A DNA stretch of 49,213 bases from Rhodococcus sp. AW25M09. GTDB taxonomy: Bacteria > Actinomycetota > Actinomycetes > Mycobacteriales > Mycobacteriaceae. The notes under the pieces were generated by a model that made no database searches, was not told where the DNA came from, and saw nothing but the letters and a program-made list of their open reading frames with translations. Each line of letters begins with the position of its first letter. The stretch's first letter is position 1. Shown one piece after another: positions 9,099 through 19,840 of the stretch. A program made the translations under genes and the position numbers. The stretch spans positions 1-49,213 of the forward strand of contig NZ_CAPS01000030.1 in the NCBI RefSeq assembly GCF_000333955.1, given 5' to 3'.

Positions 9099-9842
9099 GT
9101 GACTGTGCACTTCATCGGCGCCGGACCAGGCGCAGCCGACCTGCTCACGCTGCGAGCCGTCGAGTTCTTGCGATCGAGCCCGGTCTGCGTCTACGCCGGC
9201 ACCTACATCGACGACGCGATCCTCGAGCACTGCTCGGCCGGCACCCGCCTCGTCGACACCGCGAAGCTCGACCTCGACGCCATCACCGCCGAACTCGTCG
9301 CCGCCCACCAGCGCGGTGAGGATGTTGCGCGCCTGTGCTCGGGCGACCCGTCCCTCTACTCCGCGCTCGCCGAACAGTCCGCTCGGCTCGACGCCGCAGA
9401 CGTGCCCTGGGACGTCACCCCCGGTGTGCCGGCGTACGCGGCCGCTGCCGCCTCGCTCGGCGTCGAGCTGACGGTGCCCGAGGTGACGCAGTCGGTGGTG
9501 CTCACGCGCGCGCAGGCCCGCTCGACGGCGATGCCGAACACCGAGGCGCTGGCGAACTTCGCCGCCACCCGCGCCACACTGGCGTTGCACCTGGCCATCA
9601 CCCGCACCCGCATCCTGGCCGACGAACTCGCCGAGTACTACGGCCCGGATTGCCCGGCCATCGTCGTCTTCCATGCCAGCAAGCCGGACGAGCTGATTCT
9701 GCGCGGCACTCTGGCCGACATTGCCGATCGGGTCGAGGCCGCGGGTCTGCGTCAGGCCGCGGTGATTCTGGTGGGGCCTGCCCTGGCTCGACGCGTCGTC
9801 GCCGAATCACACCTGTACGACGCGTGCCGGGACCGCTCGTGA
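9099..9842 (+). CDS. cobM: Precorrin-4 C11-methyltransferase CobM
   Basis: The enzyme transfers a methyl group from S-adenosylmethionine to C11 of precorrin-4 in the aerobic cobalamin pathway. The 247-residue product has the tetrapyrrole methylase fold signatures: VHFIGAGPGAADLLTLRA at the N-terminus, YAGTYID, LCSGDPSLYSAL, and TPGVPAYAAAAASLG. Start GTG 9099 gives the normal family length and begins exactly at the conserved VHFIGAGPG; the upstream repeat is thereby excluded. The stop codon overlaps the cobF start. Other cobalamin genes are not in this window, so the pair is detached from the main cob cluster. Confidence 0.93.
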   Translation: MTVHFIGAGPGAADLLTLRAVEFLRSSPVCVYAGTYIDDAILEHCSAGTRLVDTAKLDLDAITAELVAAHQRGEDVARLCSGDPSLYSALAEQSARLDAADVPWDVTPGVPAYAAAAASLGVELTVPEVTQSVVLTRAQARSTAMPNTEALANFAATRATLALHLAITRTRILADELAEYYGPDCPAIVVFHASKPDELILRGTLADIADRVEAAGLRQAAVILVGPALARRVVAESHLYDACRDRS

Positions 9843-10588
9843 AGATCCATCTGATCGGCATCGGCGGCGGACATCCGGATCAGCTCACCGTCCAGGCCGT
9901 CGAGACGTTGCGGGCCGTGGACGTGTTCATCGTGGCGGACAAGGGTGCGTCGGTCGGTGATCTCGGAGCTGCACGGCGAGCTGTACTCGAGCGTCACCAC
10001 GGCGGCAGCTACCGGATGATCGAGGTACCCGACCCGCCGCGTGACCGATCTCCTCGGCAGTACGAGAGCGCAGTGCTGGATTGGCACGACGCCCGCGCGC
10101 ACGCGTACGCAGAGGTGCTCGACGGGCTCGCGGAGGGCACCGTCGTGGGGTTCCTCGTCTGGGGCGACCCGGCGCTCTACGACAGCACGATCCGCGTCGT
10201 CGAGCGGATCGCGGCGCTGCGCGGCGACATCGAGTTCGATGTCACACCCGGCATCTCGAGCGTGTCGATGTTGGCGGCGAGTCATCGGATCGTGCTCAAC
10301 CGCATCGGCGGTCCGATCGTCATCACCACCGGAAGGAACCTGGCCGGGGATGTCGCGGCCGGTCTCGACAATCTCGTGGTGATGCTCGACGGCAACCTGG
10401 CCTGCAGTGCGTTGACCGGCGCGGGATGGGGCATTCATTGGGGAGCGAACCTGGGCACCGGTGACGAGAAACTGGTGGCGGGTCCACTCGACGACGTGCT
10501 GGGCGACATCCGCCGCGCCCGCGAGGAGGTCAAGTCCCAGCACGGCTGGGTGATGGATACCTACCTGCTCCGACGCTCTACCGAATGA
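9839..10588 (+). CDS. cobF: Precorrin-6A synthase (deacetylating) CobF
   Basis: CobF methylates precorrin-5 at C1 with loss of acetate to give precorrin-6A in the aerobic route to cobalamin. The 249-residue protein opens KIHLIGIGGGHPDQLTVQAVE, has the conserved long insertion with RMIEVPDPPRDR, then FLVWGDPALYDSTIRVVERI and VTPGISSVSMLAASH. The GTG start at 9839 overlaps the cobM stop (GTGA), so translation is probably coupled. The presence of cobF points to the oxygen-dependent pathway, since anaerobic cobalamin producers lack it. Confidence 0.93.
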   Translation: MKIHLIGIGGGHPDQLTVQAVETLRAVDVFIVADKGASVGDLGAARRAVLERHHGGSYRMIEVPDPPRDRSPRQYESAVLDWHDARAHAYAEVLDGLAEGTVVGFLVWGDPALYDSTIRVVERIAALRGDIEFDVTPGISSVSMLAASHRIVLNRIGGPIVITTGRNLAGDVAAGLDNLVVMLDGNLACSALTGAGWGIHWGANLGTGDEKLVAGPLDDVLGDIRRAREEVKSQHGWVMDTYLLRRSTE

Positions 10589-10603
10589 CGCCTGGCGCGG
10601 TAG

Positions 10604-13747
<3,144 letters not shown>

Positions 13748-13770
<23 letters not shown>

Positions 13771-14284
13771 AGGCCAGAGCGAGGTACCGACGGAAGTTCG
13801 GATCCTCGAAAAGGTACAGAGCACCGTCGGCAGTGCCCCCGGAGCGATCACCGTCGCACGTGGCATGTCCCACTTCGGTGAACATGCCCTCGGGTGGGTC
13901 GCGATCGCCGGCATCGGTGCTGCACTGGACGCGCCGCGTCGGCGTCAGTGGGCGTCGGTGGCTGTCGGCGCCGTCGGATCACACGCCGCGTCGATCGTCA
14001 TCAAACGGGTCGTGCGTCGGCCGCGTCCACACGACCCGGCCGTGCGTATCAACGTCTCGACGCCGAGCAAGCTGAGCTTCCCGTCCTCGCACGCGACATC
14101 GACCACAGCCGCCGCGGTTCTCCTCGGCCGGGTGACCGGGCTACCGTTACCGGCGGTCCTCGTCCCACCCATGCTGCTCTCGCGCTTGGTGCTCGGAGTC
14201 CATTACCCCACCGACGTGTTGGCCGGATCGGCACTCGGCGCGTTGACGGCTGCGGCCGTCGTGAAGTTCGAAGGAGACAAATGA
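13748..14284 (+). CDS. PAP2-family phosphatase, probable decaprenylphosphoryl-5-phosphoribose phosphatase
   Basis: The product of 178 residues is a small membrane PAP2 enzyme. The three phosphatase motifs are seen in order: KRVVRRPRP, PSSHATST, and SRLVLGVHYPTDVLAG. The orthologue by position is Rv3807c, proposed to remove the 5-phosphate from decaprenylphosphoryl-5-phosphoribose between the UbiA step and DprE1. The start GTG 13748 lies inside the end of glfT2. The stop overlaps the ATG of the DPPR synthase (ATGA). Physical coupling to the synthase fits the assigned step; the biochemical assignment is by analogy. Confidence 0.88.
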
Positions 14285-15186
14285 GCGAGGATGCCGCACC
14301 CGTAGGCGCACCGCCGAAGAACCTCGCGGACGGCATCGTGAAGGCGCTTCGTCCGCGTCAGTGGGTCAAGAACGTGCTGGTGCTCGCCGCGCCGCTGGCC
14401 GCGGGCTCGGTGACCGAGTCCGATGTTCTGCTGTCCGTGGCGTTGGCCTTCGTCGTCTTCTGCTTCGCGGCCTCGGGTATCTACCTCGTCAACGACGCGC
14501 TCGACGTCGAGGCCGATCGCGCTCATCCCACCAAGCGGTTCCGACCGATCGCGGCCGGTGTGCTGCCGGTCAACGTCGCGTACGGCATGGCGGTGGTCTC
14601 ACTGGGGCTGGCGATCGGACTGTCGTTCATCGCCAACTGGAAGCTCGCGCTGGTCATCGGCGTCTATATCGCCGTTCAGCTGGCGTATTGCTTCGGGCTC
14701 AAGCACCAGGCCGTGCTGGACATCTGCATCGTCTCCTCGGGCTTCCTGCTCCGTGCGATCGCCGGCGGGGTAGCTGCGTCCATCCCGCTCTCGCAGTGGT
14801 TCCTGCTGATCATGGCGTTCGGATCGCTGTTCATGGCGGCAGGCAAGCGGTACGCAGAGCTGCATCTCGCCGAACGCACCGGCGCGAAGATCCGCAAGTC
14901 GCTCGAGAATTACACCACCACCTACCTGCGATTCGTCTGGACACTGTCCGCGACGGCCGTCGTCATCTGCTACGGCCTGTGGGCCTTCCAGCAGGACGCC
15001 GAAACGGATGCCAACTGGTTCGCCATCTCGATGATTCCGTTCACCATCGCTATCCTGCGATACGCAGTGGATGTCGACGGCGGCGAGGCAGGCGAACCCG
15101 AAGAGATCGCGTTGGGAGACAGGGTTCTGCAGCTACTCGCCATAGCGTGGATCGGAGTGGTTGGTGTCGCTGTCTACCTCGCCTGA
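14281..15186 (+). CDS. ubiA: Decaprenyl-phosphate phosphoribosyltransferase (DPPR synthase, UbiA family)
   Basis: The enzyme transfers 5-phosphoribose from PRPP to decaprenyl phosphate, the first committed step to the arabinose donor DPA. The 301-residue protein is a UbiA prenyltransferase-fold membrane protein with about nine helices. The aspartate-rich motif NDALDVEADRAHP is followed by TKRFRPIAAG. A second conserved region, MAAGKRYAEL, precedes SLENYTTTYLRFVW. It matches Rv3806c in type and position. The ATG 14281 overlaps the phosphatase stop. AftB begins 23 bp before its end, so the operon is translationally packed. Confidence 0.94.
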   Translation: MSEDAAPVGAPPKNLADGIVKALRPRQWVKNVLVLAAPLAAGSVTESDVLLSVALAFVVFCFAASGIYLVNDALDVEADRAHPTKRFRPIAAGVLPVNVAYGMAVVSLGLAIGLSFIANWKLALVIGVYIAVQLAYCFGLKHQAVLDICIVSSGFLLRAIAGGVAASIPLSQWFLLIMAFGSLFMAAGKRYAELHLAERTGAKIRKSLENYTTTYLRFVWTLSATAVVICYGLWAFQQDAETDANWFAISMIPFTIAILRYAVDVDGGEAGEPEEIALGDRVLQLLAIAWIGVVGVAVYLA

Positions 15187-17029
15187 CCAGCGAGACACAC
15201 GAGATAAAGACTCCGCTCGGATATCGATCACCAGGCCCGTCTTCTGGATCGGGACCGTGGTCGCCGGAGCGTTGTTCCTCTGGGGCGCGTGGGAACGCCG
15301 CTGGATCGCCGACGACGGCCTGATCGTGCTGCGTACCGTCCGTAACCTGCTGGCCGGCAACGGCCCGGTGTTCAACGCAGGCGAGCGGGTGGAGACCAAC
15401 ACCAGCACCATCTGGACCTACCTCGTGTACGCGGGCAGTTGGCTGAGCGAGGGCCGACTCGAGTACGTGGTCCTGACGATTGCGCTCGTCCTGTCCACGG
15501 CCGCCGTCGTCATTGCGATGATCGGCACCTTCGCGCTTCGTGGTCGCACTGCGACGCGGACCTTGTTCCTCCCGGCCGGCGTACTCGTCTACATCGCGGT
15601 GCCCCCGGCCCGCGACTTCGCGACGTCCGGACTCGAGACCTGCCTGGTCATCTTCTGGCTGGCGACTCTGTGGCTGTTGATGGTTCGCTGGGGCCAACGC
15701 CGCGGCGGTGGCGCCGAGCTGCTGCTGCTGGCCTTCTTCGCCGGTCTCGGCCCGCTGGTGCGTCCGGAACTGTCCATCGTGGCCGTGCTCGCACTGGCGA
15801 TGATCTTTCTGGCTCCGCAGAGCTGGCTGTCCAGGTTTCGGGTGTTCGCGTTCGCCGGAACCGTTCCGGTGGCCTACCAGATCTGGCGCATGGGTTACTA
15901 CGGTCTGCCGTACCCCAACACCGCGGTATCGAAGGATGCGGGTGGAGCCAAGTGGTCTCAGGGATTCGCGTACCTGTCCAACCTGGTGGGGCCGTACCTG
16001 TTGTGGTTGCCGCTCGTGCTTCTCGTCGTCGGGGCAGTGCTGTCGGCGTCGCGGATTCGGTTGTCTGTGCCCCGTACGTTCGGCGGCTGGCTCGCGGCGC
16101 TGCGGACGCCGTCTGCCGTCGTGCTGTTCGCATTGATCAGCGGATTCGTTCTGGCTGTCTACGCGATTCGCGTAGGCGGCGATTTCATGCACGGTCGAAC
16201 CTTGCTGCCGGCATTGTTCACCCTGTTGTTGCCGATTTCGGTGTTTCCCGTTGCGCTGCCGAAACGGTGGTCTGCAGACCGGGTCACAGCAATATTTTTC
16301 GCCGAGATACTCGTGTGGGGTGCCATTGTCGTCTGGGCCGTCGCGGCGGCGAATACGACGGGGATGCCCCAGGGCACGATCGTCGGCAGGAACGGCATCG
16401 TCGACGAGCGAGCCTTCTACTCCCTCAATACCGGGCATGCCCATCCGATCCTGGCCTCGGATTACCTGGACTACCCGCGGATGCGAGCGATGGTCGAGGC
16501 GATCGACGACACCCCCGACGGTGGGCTGCTGTTGCCGTCGGCGCAGTTCACTTACTGGGATGTCGTTCCGCCGCCGCTGCCCATCCCCGAAGGTGGCGTC
16601 GGTCACACCGTGTACTTCCTCAACCTCGGAATGACCAGCATGAACGTCGGCCTCGATGTCCGGGTCATCGACCAGATGGGTCTGGCGTATCCGTTGGCCT
16701 CGCACACCGAGCGGCTCGAGAACGGCCGGATCGGGCACGACAAGAATCTCTATCCGGATTGGGTGGTGGCCGATCTCGACCTCGTCGACATCCATCCGTT
16801 CCTGCCCTGGTACTTGGACGAGGACTGGGTCAAGGAAGCCGAGGTGGCGCTGACCTGCCCCGACACCGAGGAATTGTTGGCCTCGTACCGCGACCCGTTG
16901 ACGAAGCAATTGTTCGTCCGAAATTTCAAGCGCTCGTTCTTCTATGCCGGATATCGATTCGACCGAGTGCCCGAGTACGAAATACAACGATGTGATCTTC
17001 CGGCTCCGATACCGAAAGGTGACAATTAG
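15164..17029 (+). CDS. aftB: Terminal beta-(1->2) arabinofuranosyltransferase AftB
   Basis: AftB adds the terminal beta-1,2-arabinofuranose residues of arabinan from DPA on the outer face of the membrane; mycolates are attached to these ends. The protein of about 621 residues is a GT-C polytopic membrane protein. After a short cytoplasmic N-terminus and one helix, the first external loop carries ERRWIADDGLIVLRTVRNLLAG, including the DD motif expected of GT-C catalytic loops. About ten more helices and a C-terminal soluble extracytoplasmic domain follow. GTG 15164 was chosen over the adjacent TTG 15161. It is the last gene of the glf operon, as Rv3805c is in M. tuberculosis. Confidence 0.93.
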   Translation: MSLSTSPDQRDTRDKDSARISITRPVFWIGTVVAGALFLWGAWERRWIADDGLIVLRTVRNLLAGNGPVFNAGERVETNTSTIWTYLVYAGSWLSEGRLEYVVLTIALVLSTAAVVIAMIGTFALRGRTATRTLFLPAGVLVYIAVPPARDFATSGLETCLVIFWLATLWLLMVRWGQRRGGGAELLLLAFFAGLGPLVRPELSIVAVLALAMIFLAPQSWLSRFRVFAFAGTVPVAYQIWRMGYYGLPYPNTAVSKDAGGAKWSQGFAYLSNLVGPYLLWLPLVLLVVGAVLSASRIRLSVPRTFGGWLAALRTPSAVVLFALISGFVLAVYAIRVGGDFMHGRTLLPALFTLLLPISVFPVALPKRWSADRVTAIFFAEILVWGAIVVWAVAAANTTGMPQGTIVGRNGIVDERAFYSLNTGHAHPILASDYLDYPRMRAMVEAIDDTPDGGLLLPSAQFTYWDVVPPPLPIPEGGVGHTVYFLNLGMTSMNVGLDVRVIDQMGLAYPLASHTERLENGRIGHDKNLYPDWVVADLDLVDIHPFLPWYLDEDWVKEAEVALTCPDTEELLASYRDPLTKQLFVRNFKRSFFYAGYRFDRVPEYEIQRCDLPAPIPKGDN

Positions 17030-17248
17030 GTGTCCGGACACGAAAGAGTCACCGGGTTGCGCCGAATTGGTCTCGACGCCAAGATGAGCTATCTCGATCA
17101 TGTAACGGGGGGAGTATTTCGCGCGATATGTGCGGAGGATGTGTCTGCATCCGACTTCTGTGGTCGGGCGACGGACATGATGAACTTGCGAGATCAATCG
17201 TTGATTGCGTAACCGATGTGAAGACGAAGCAGCTGAGAGGTCGAGTGC
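17030..17248. other. Intergenic region before the first mycolyltransferase gene
   Basis: About 219 bp separate aftB from the first fbp gene. The length and low coding character suggest the fbp promoter lies here. A 60-codon open frame beginning with GTG directly after the aftB stop has no recognisable similarity and I do not call it. Confidence 0.4.
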
Positions 17249-18274
17249 ATGCTGGGTAGATCGAAGAGCCGGTCCGCGGATGAGCGTGGAGGGAACAAGC
17301 GAGCGGGGTCGTGGGGACGCCGCGCCGCCACGTCCATGCTGATGGCGGTGGTCCTGCCACTGGGATTGGCTGTGGCGGGCGGTGGCGCAACTGCCAACGC
17401 GGCCTTCGACGGCAATGCCATCGACGTCTGGACGGACTCGAGCATGGGCCCGATCAAGAGCCGCGTCTGGCGCGCGGCCGACGGCAACACCAACCGCGTC
17501 GTCTACCTCCTGGACGGGCTGCGGGCCACCTCCGACATCTCCGGCTGGGAGCACGAGACCGACGCCGGTGCCGTGTTGGCCGGGTACAACATCAACGTCG
17601 TCGAGCCGGTCGGTGGCCAGTCGAGCTTCTACTCCGACTGGTACGCACCCTCGAATTTCAACGGACAGAAGACCACCTACAAGTGGGAAACCTTCCTCAC
17701 CCAGAACCTGCGGGAGAACCTGCGCGACAACTGGGGCTTCAACCCCAACCGCAACGGCGTCATCGGCATCTCGATGGGCGGCTCGGCTGCACTCACGCTC
17801 GCCGCATATCACCCGGATCAGTTCAGCTACGCGGGCTCGCTGTCCGGCTACCTGAACATCTCCGCTCCGGGTATGCGCGAAGCGATGCGTCTGGCGCTGC
17901 TGGACTCCGGTCGCTACAACATCGACGCCATGTGGGGACCGCCGTGGGATCCGGCGTGGCTGCGCAACGACCCGTTCGTCTTCGCTCCTCGTCTGCGTGA
18001 CAACGGCACTCGCGTGTGGGTCTTCGCAGGCAGCGGCCTGCCCGGCGGACTCGATCGCCCGCAGAGCTTCGTCGACTACTACAACACCGCCAACGGCATG
18101 GGCCTCGAGGCGATCGCGTTGGCGAACAGCCGCGCCTTCCAGATCCGCATGGCCAGCATCGGTGCCAACAACGTCACCTATGCGTTCCCGCCCGTCGGAA
18201 CCCACCAGTGGGGCTACTGGGGCGAGCAGATCCGGGTCATGGCACCGGACCTCAGCGCCAATATCGGTAGCTGA
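17249..18274 (+). CDS. Antigen 85-type mycolyltransferase (first of three)
   Basis: The 341-residue secreted esterase transfers mycolates between trehalose monomycolate and arabinogalactan or trehalose. A twin-arginine-containing basic tip and hydrophobic segment form a signal peptide ending near Ala51 (TANA-AF). The alpha/beta-hydrolase core has VGGQSSFYSDWY and the nucleophile Ser175 in GISMGGSA. Glu287 (MGLEAIAL) and His319 (GTHQWGYW) complete the triad, equivalent to Ser124/Glu228/His260 of Ag85C. It lies directly after aftB, as fbpA does in M. tuberculosis. It is about 60% similar by eye to the next gene, which suggests local duplication. A strong terminator follows. Confidence 0.94.
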   Translation: MLGRSKSRSADERGGNKRAGSWGRRAATSMLMAVVLPLGLAVAGGGATANAAFDGNAIDVWTDSSMGPIKSRVWRAADGNTNRVVYLLDGLRATSDISGWEHETDAGAVLAGYNINVVEPVGGQSSFYSDWYAPSNFNGQKTTYKWETFLTQNLRENLRDNWGFNPNRNGVIGISMGGSAALTLAAYHPDQFSYAGSLSGYLNISAPGMREAMRLALLDSGRYNIDAMWGPPWDPAWLRNDPFVFAPRLRDNGTRVWVFAGSGLPGGLDRPQSFVDYYNTANGMGLEAIALANSRAFQIRMASIGANNVTYAFPPVGTHQWGYWGEQIRVMAPDLSANIGS

Positions 18275-18605
18275 GCCGGTCACGACGCAGTTCGGTCGTT
18301 TCGCCCGTTTCTCGGCCCGTAGTGAGAACTCACGACTTTTCAGGGCTGTTCACCGGCGGGCGAGCACGATAGTCTCCTGTTTCGGGGAAACGGCGACATG
18401 AAACTGCGACGCTGATCACAGTTTTGCCTTGGAACCGCTCGATGGAATAACCTCCATCGAGCGGTTCCTCTGTTCTCAGCAGAACCACAGCTTCTTCGAG
18501 AATTTGCAGCTTCACCTCGGCCTCGTGGGCCACCAGTTCGCCCTGTTCGATTGCCGGGGGCCGCTACGAAAGCGGAGACGGCGTAGATGAGAGAGAGCAC
18601 GATTC
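18275..18605. other. Intergenic region between the first and second mycolyltransferase genes
   Basis: This gap of about 330 bp contains the terminator at 18431-18468 and, closer to the next gene, its promoter and a GAGAG ribosome-binding stretch. I see no convincing open frame or RNA gene; the minus-strand frames here are short and lack family features. Confidence 0.5.
18431..18468 (+). terminator. Hairpin terminator after the first mycolyltransferase gene
   Basis: A perfect 16-bp stem, GGAACCGCTCGATGGA at 18431-18446 against 18453-18468, surrounds a six-base loop. It is preceded by TTTTGCCTT and followed by a weak T-containing tract. It lies 157 bp past the stop, leaving a long 3' untranslated region. 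Confidence 0.75.
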
Positions 18606-19619
18606 ATGCGATTTGCCGGCCTCAGCAGGACCCCGCAGGCCCGATCACGCTGGCGTCAGCGCCTGCTCGAAGTGGGAGCTGCAGCGCTCGTCCTCCCCGT
18701 CGCAGTCGGTGTCGTCGGCGGAGCCGTTGCTGTCGCGGCACCCGCTCCCATCGCGCACCAGAGCCCGGCCGGTGGCCGTGAAGACCTCATCGTTCCGTCC
18801 GAGATGGGCCCCATCAAGGTTCAGGTCCAGTGGGCCGCTCGCGGCGGAAACGCCGCTCTCTACTTGCTCGACGGCCTGCGTGCTCGCGACGACCGCAACG
18901 CCTGGACGTTCGAGACCAACGCACAGGATCAGTTCGCCAACGACGACGTGACGCTGGTCATGCCCGTCGGCGGTCAGTCCAGCTTCTACAGCGACTGGTA
19001 CACCTCGTCGAACTTCAACGGCCAGGAAGTCACCTACAAGTGGGAGACGTTCCTGACCGAGGAGCTGCCGGCATTCCTCGAGAACTACGGTGTCTCGCGG
19101 AGCAACAACGGAGTCCTCGGACTGTCCATGGGCGGTTCGGCCGCGCTGACCCTGGCCGCGTACCACCGCGATCAGTTCAAGTTCGCCGGCTCGCTCTCGG
19201 GATACTTGAACATCTCCGCGCCGGGCATGCGTGAGGCCATCCGTATCGCGATGCTCGACGCGGGCCGCTTCAACGTCGACTCCATGTGGGGACCGCCCTG
19301 GAACCCGGCGTGGCTGCGCAACGACCCGTTCGTCTTCGCACCGAAGCTGCAGGGACTGTCGCTGTACATCTCGGCAGCCAGTGGCCTGCCCGGCGAGTAC
19401 GACCACCCGGCCGCGCCCATCGACTTCTACAACACCGCCAACGGGATGGCGCTCGAAGCGCTCTCGCTCGCCAACACTCGGGCCTTCCAGATTCGTATGT
19501 CCGCCCTCGGTATCCCGGCGACCTACAGTTTCCCGTCCAACGGCATTCACGCCTGGCCGTACTGGGGAGCCGAGCTGTGGAAGGCTCGCGTTCAGATCCT
19601 GGACGCGCTCAACGCCTGA
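18606..19619 (+). CDS. Antigen 85-type mycolyltransferase (second of three)
   Basis: This 337-residue paralogue has a signal peptide with two arginine pairs and a hydrophobic core ending near residue 45-50. VGGQSSFYSDWY is followed by nucleophile Ser174 in GLSMGGSA, Glu284 in MALEALSL and His315 in GIHAWPYW. The triad is complete, unlike M. tuberculosis FbpD/MPT51 at the comparable position, which lacks the serine. It is therefore expected to be catalytically active in mycolate transfer. ATG 18606 has a GAGAGAG stretch upstream. It is transcribed alone: hairpins lie before and after. Confidence 0.93.
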   Translation: MRFAGLSRTPQARSRWRQRLLEVGAAALVLPVAVGVVGGAVAVAAPAPIAHQSPAGGREDLIVPSEMGPIKVQVQWAARGGNAALYLLDGLRARDDRNAWTFETNAQDQFANDDVTLVMPVGGQSSFYSDWYTSSNFNGQEVTYKWETFLTEELPAFLENYGVSRSNNGVLGLSMGGSAALTLAAYHRDQFKFAGSLSGYLNISAPGMREAIRIAMLDAGRFNVDSMWGPPWNPAWLRNDPFVFAPKLQGLSLYISAASGLPGEYDHPAAPIDFYNTANGMALEALSLANTRAFQIRMSALGIPATYSFPSNGIHAWPYWGAELWKARVQILDALNA

Positions 19620-19647
19620 CAGCGATCGTCTGTCGATGTTCGGAAAG

Positions 19648-19683
19648 TGCCGCCCTGCGTGAAGTACGCGGGGCGGCATTTTT
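19648..19683 (+). terminator. Rho-independent terminator after the second mycolyltransferase gene
   Basis: Stem TGCCGCCCTGCG (19648-19659) pairs with 19667-19678, with one G-T wobble and a seven-base loop. A run of five T follows at once. It starts 29 bp after the stop codon. Confidence 0.9.
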
Positions 19684-19840
19684 CGATGTGGGGCCATCGC
19701 GTCCCGCAATTTCGTTCACAATTGCACCACCAGTCACAGCGCGTCTGCTGTTCGTCGGCACCGCGCACGTGTAGAAAGACATACGAAGCATGTCTCGATA
19801 CGAGACCTTCGAAGAGTCACATCGAAAGAGAGTCACCATC

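Noticed and set aside
17030..17212. 60-codon frame starting with GTG immediately after aftB
   Set aside because: No ribosome binding site of its own, no recognisable motif, and it lies where the fbp promoter is expected.
15050..18283. 1077-codon minus-strand frame opposite aftB and fbp
   Set aside because: Composition is that of an antisense shadow, rich in Arg, Gln and His, with no domain, and it covers well-defined genes.
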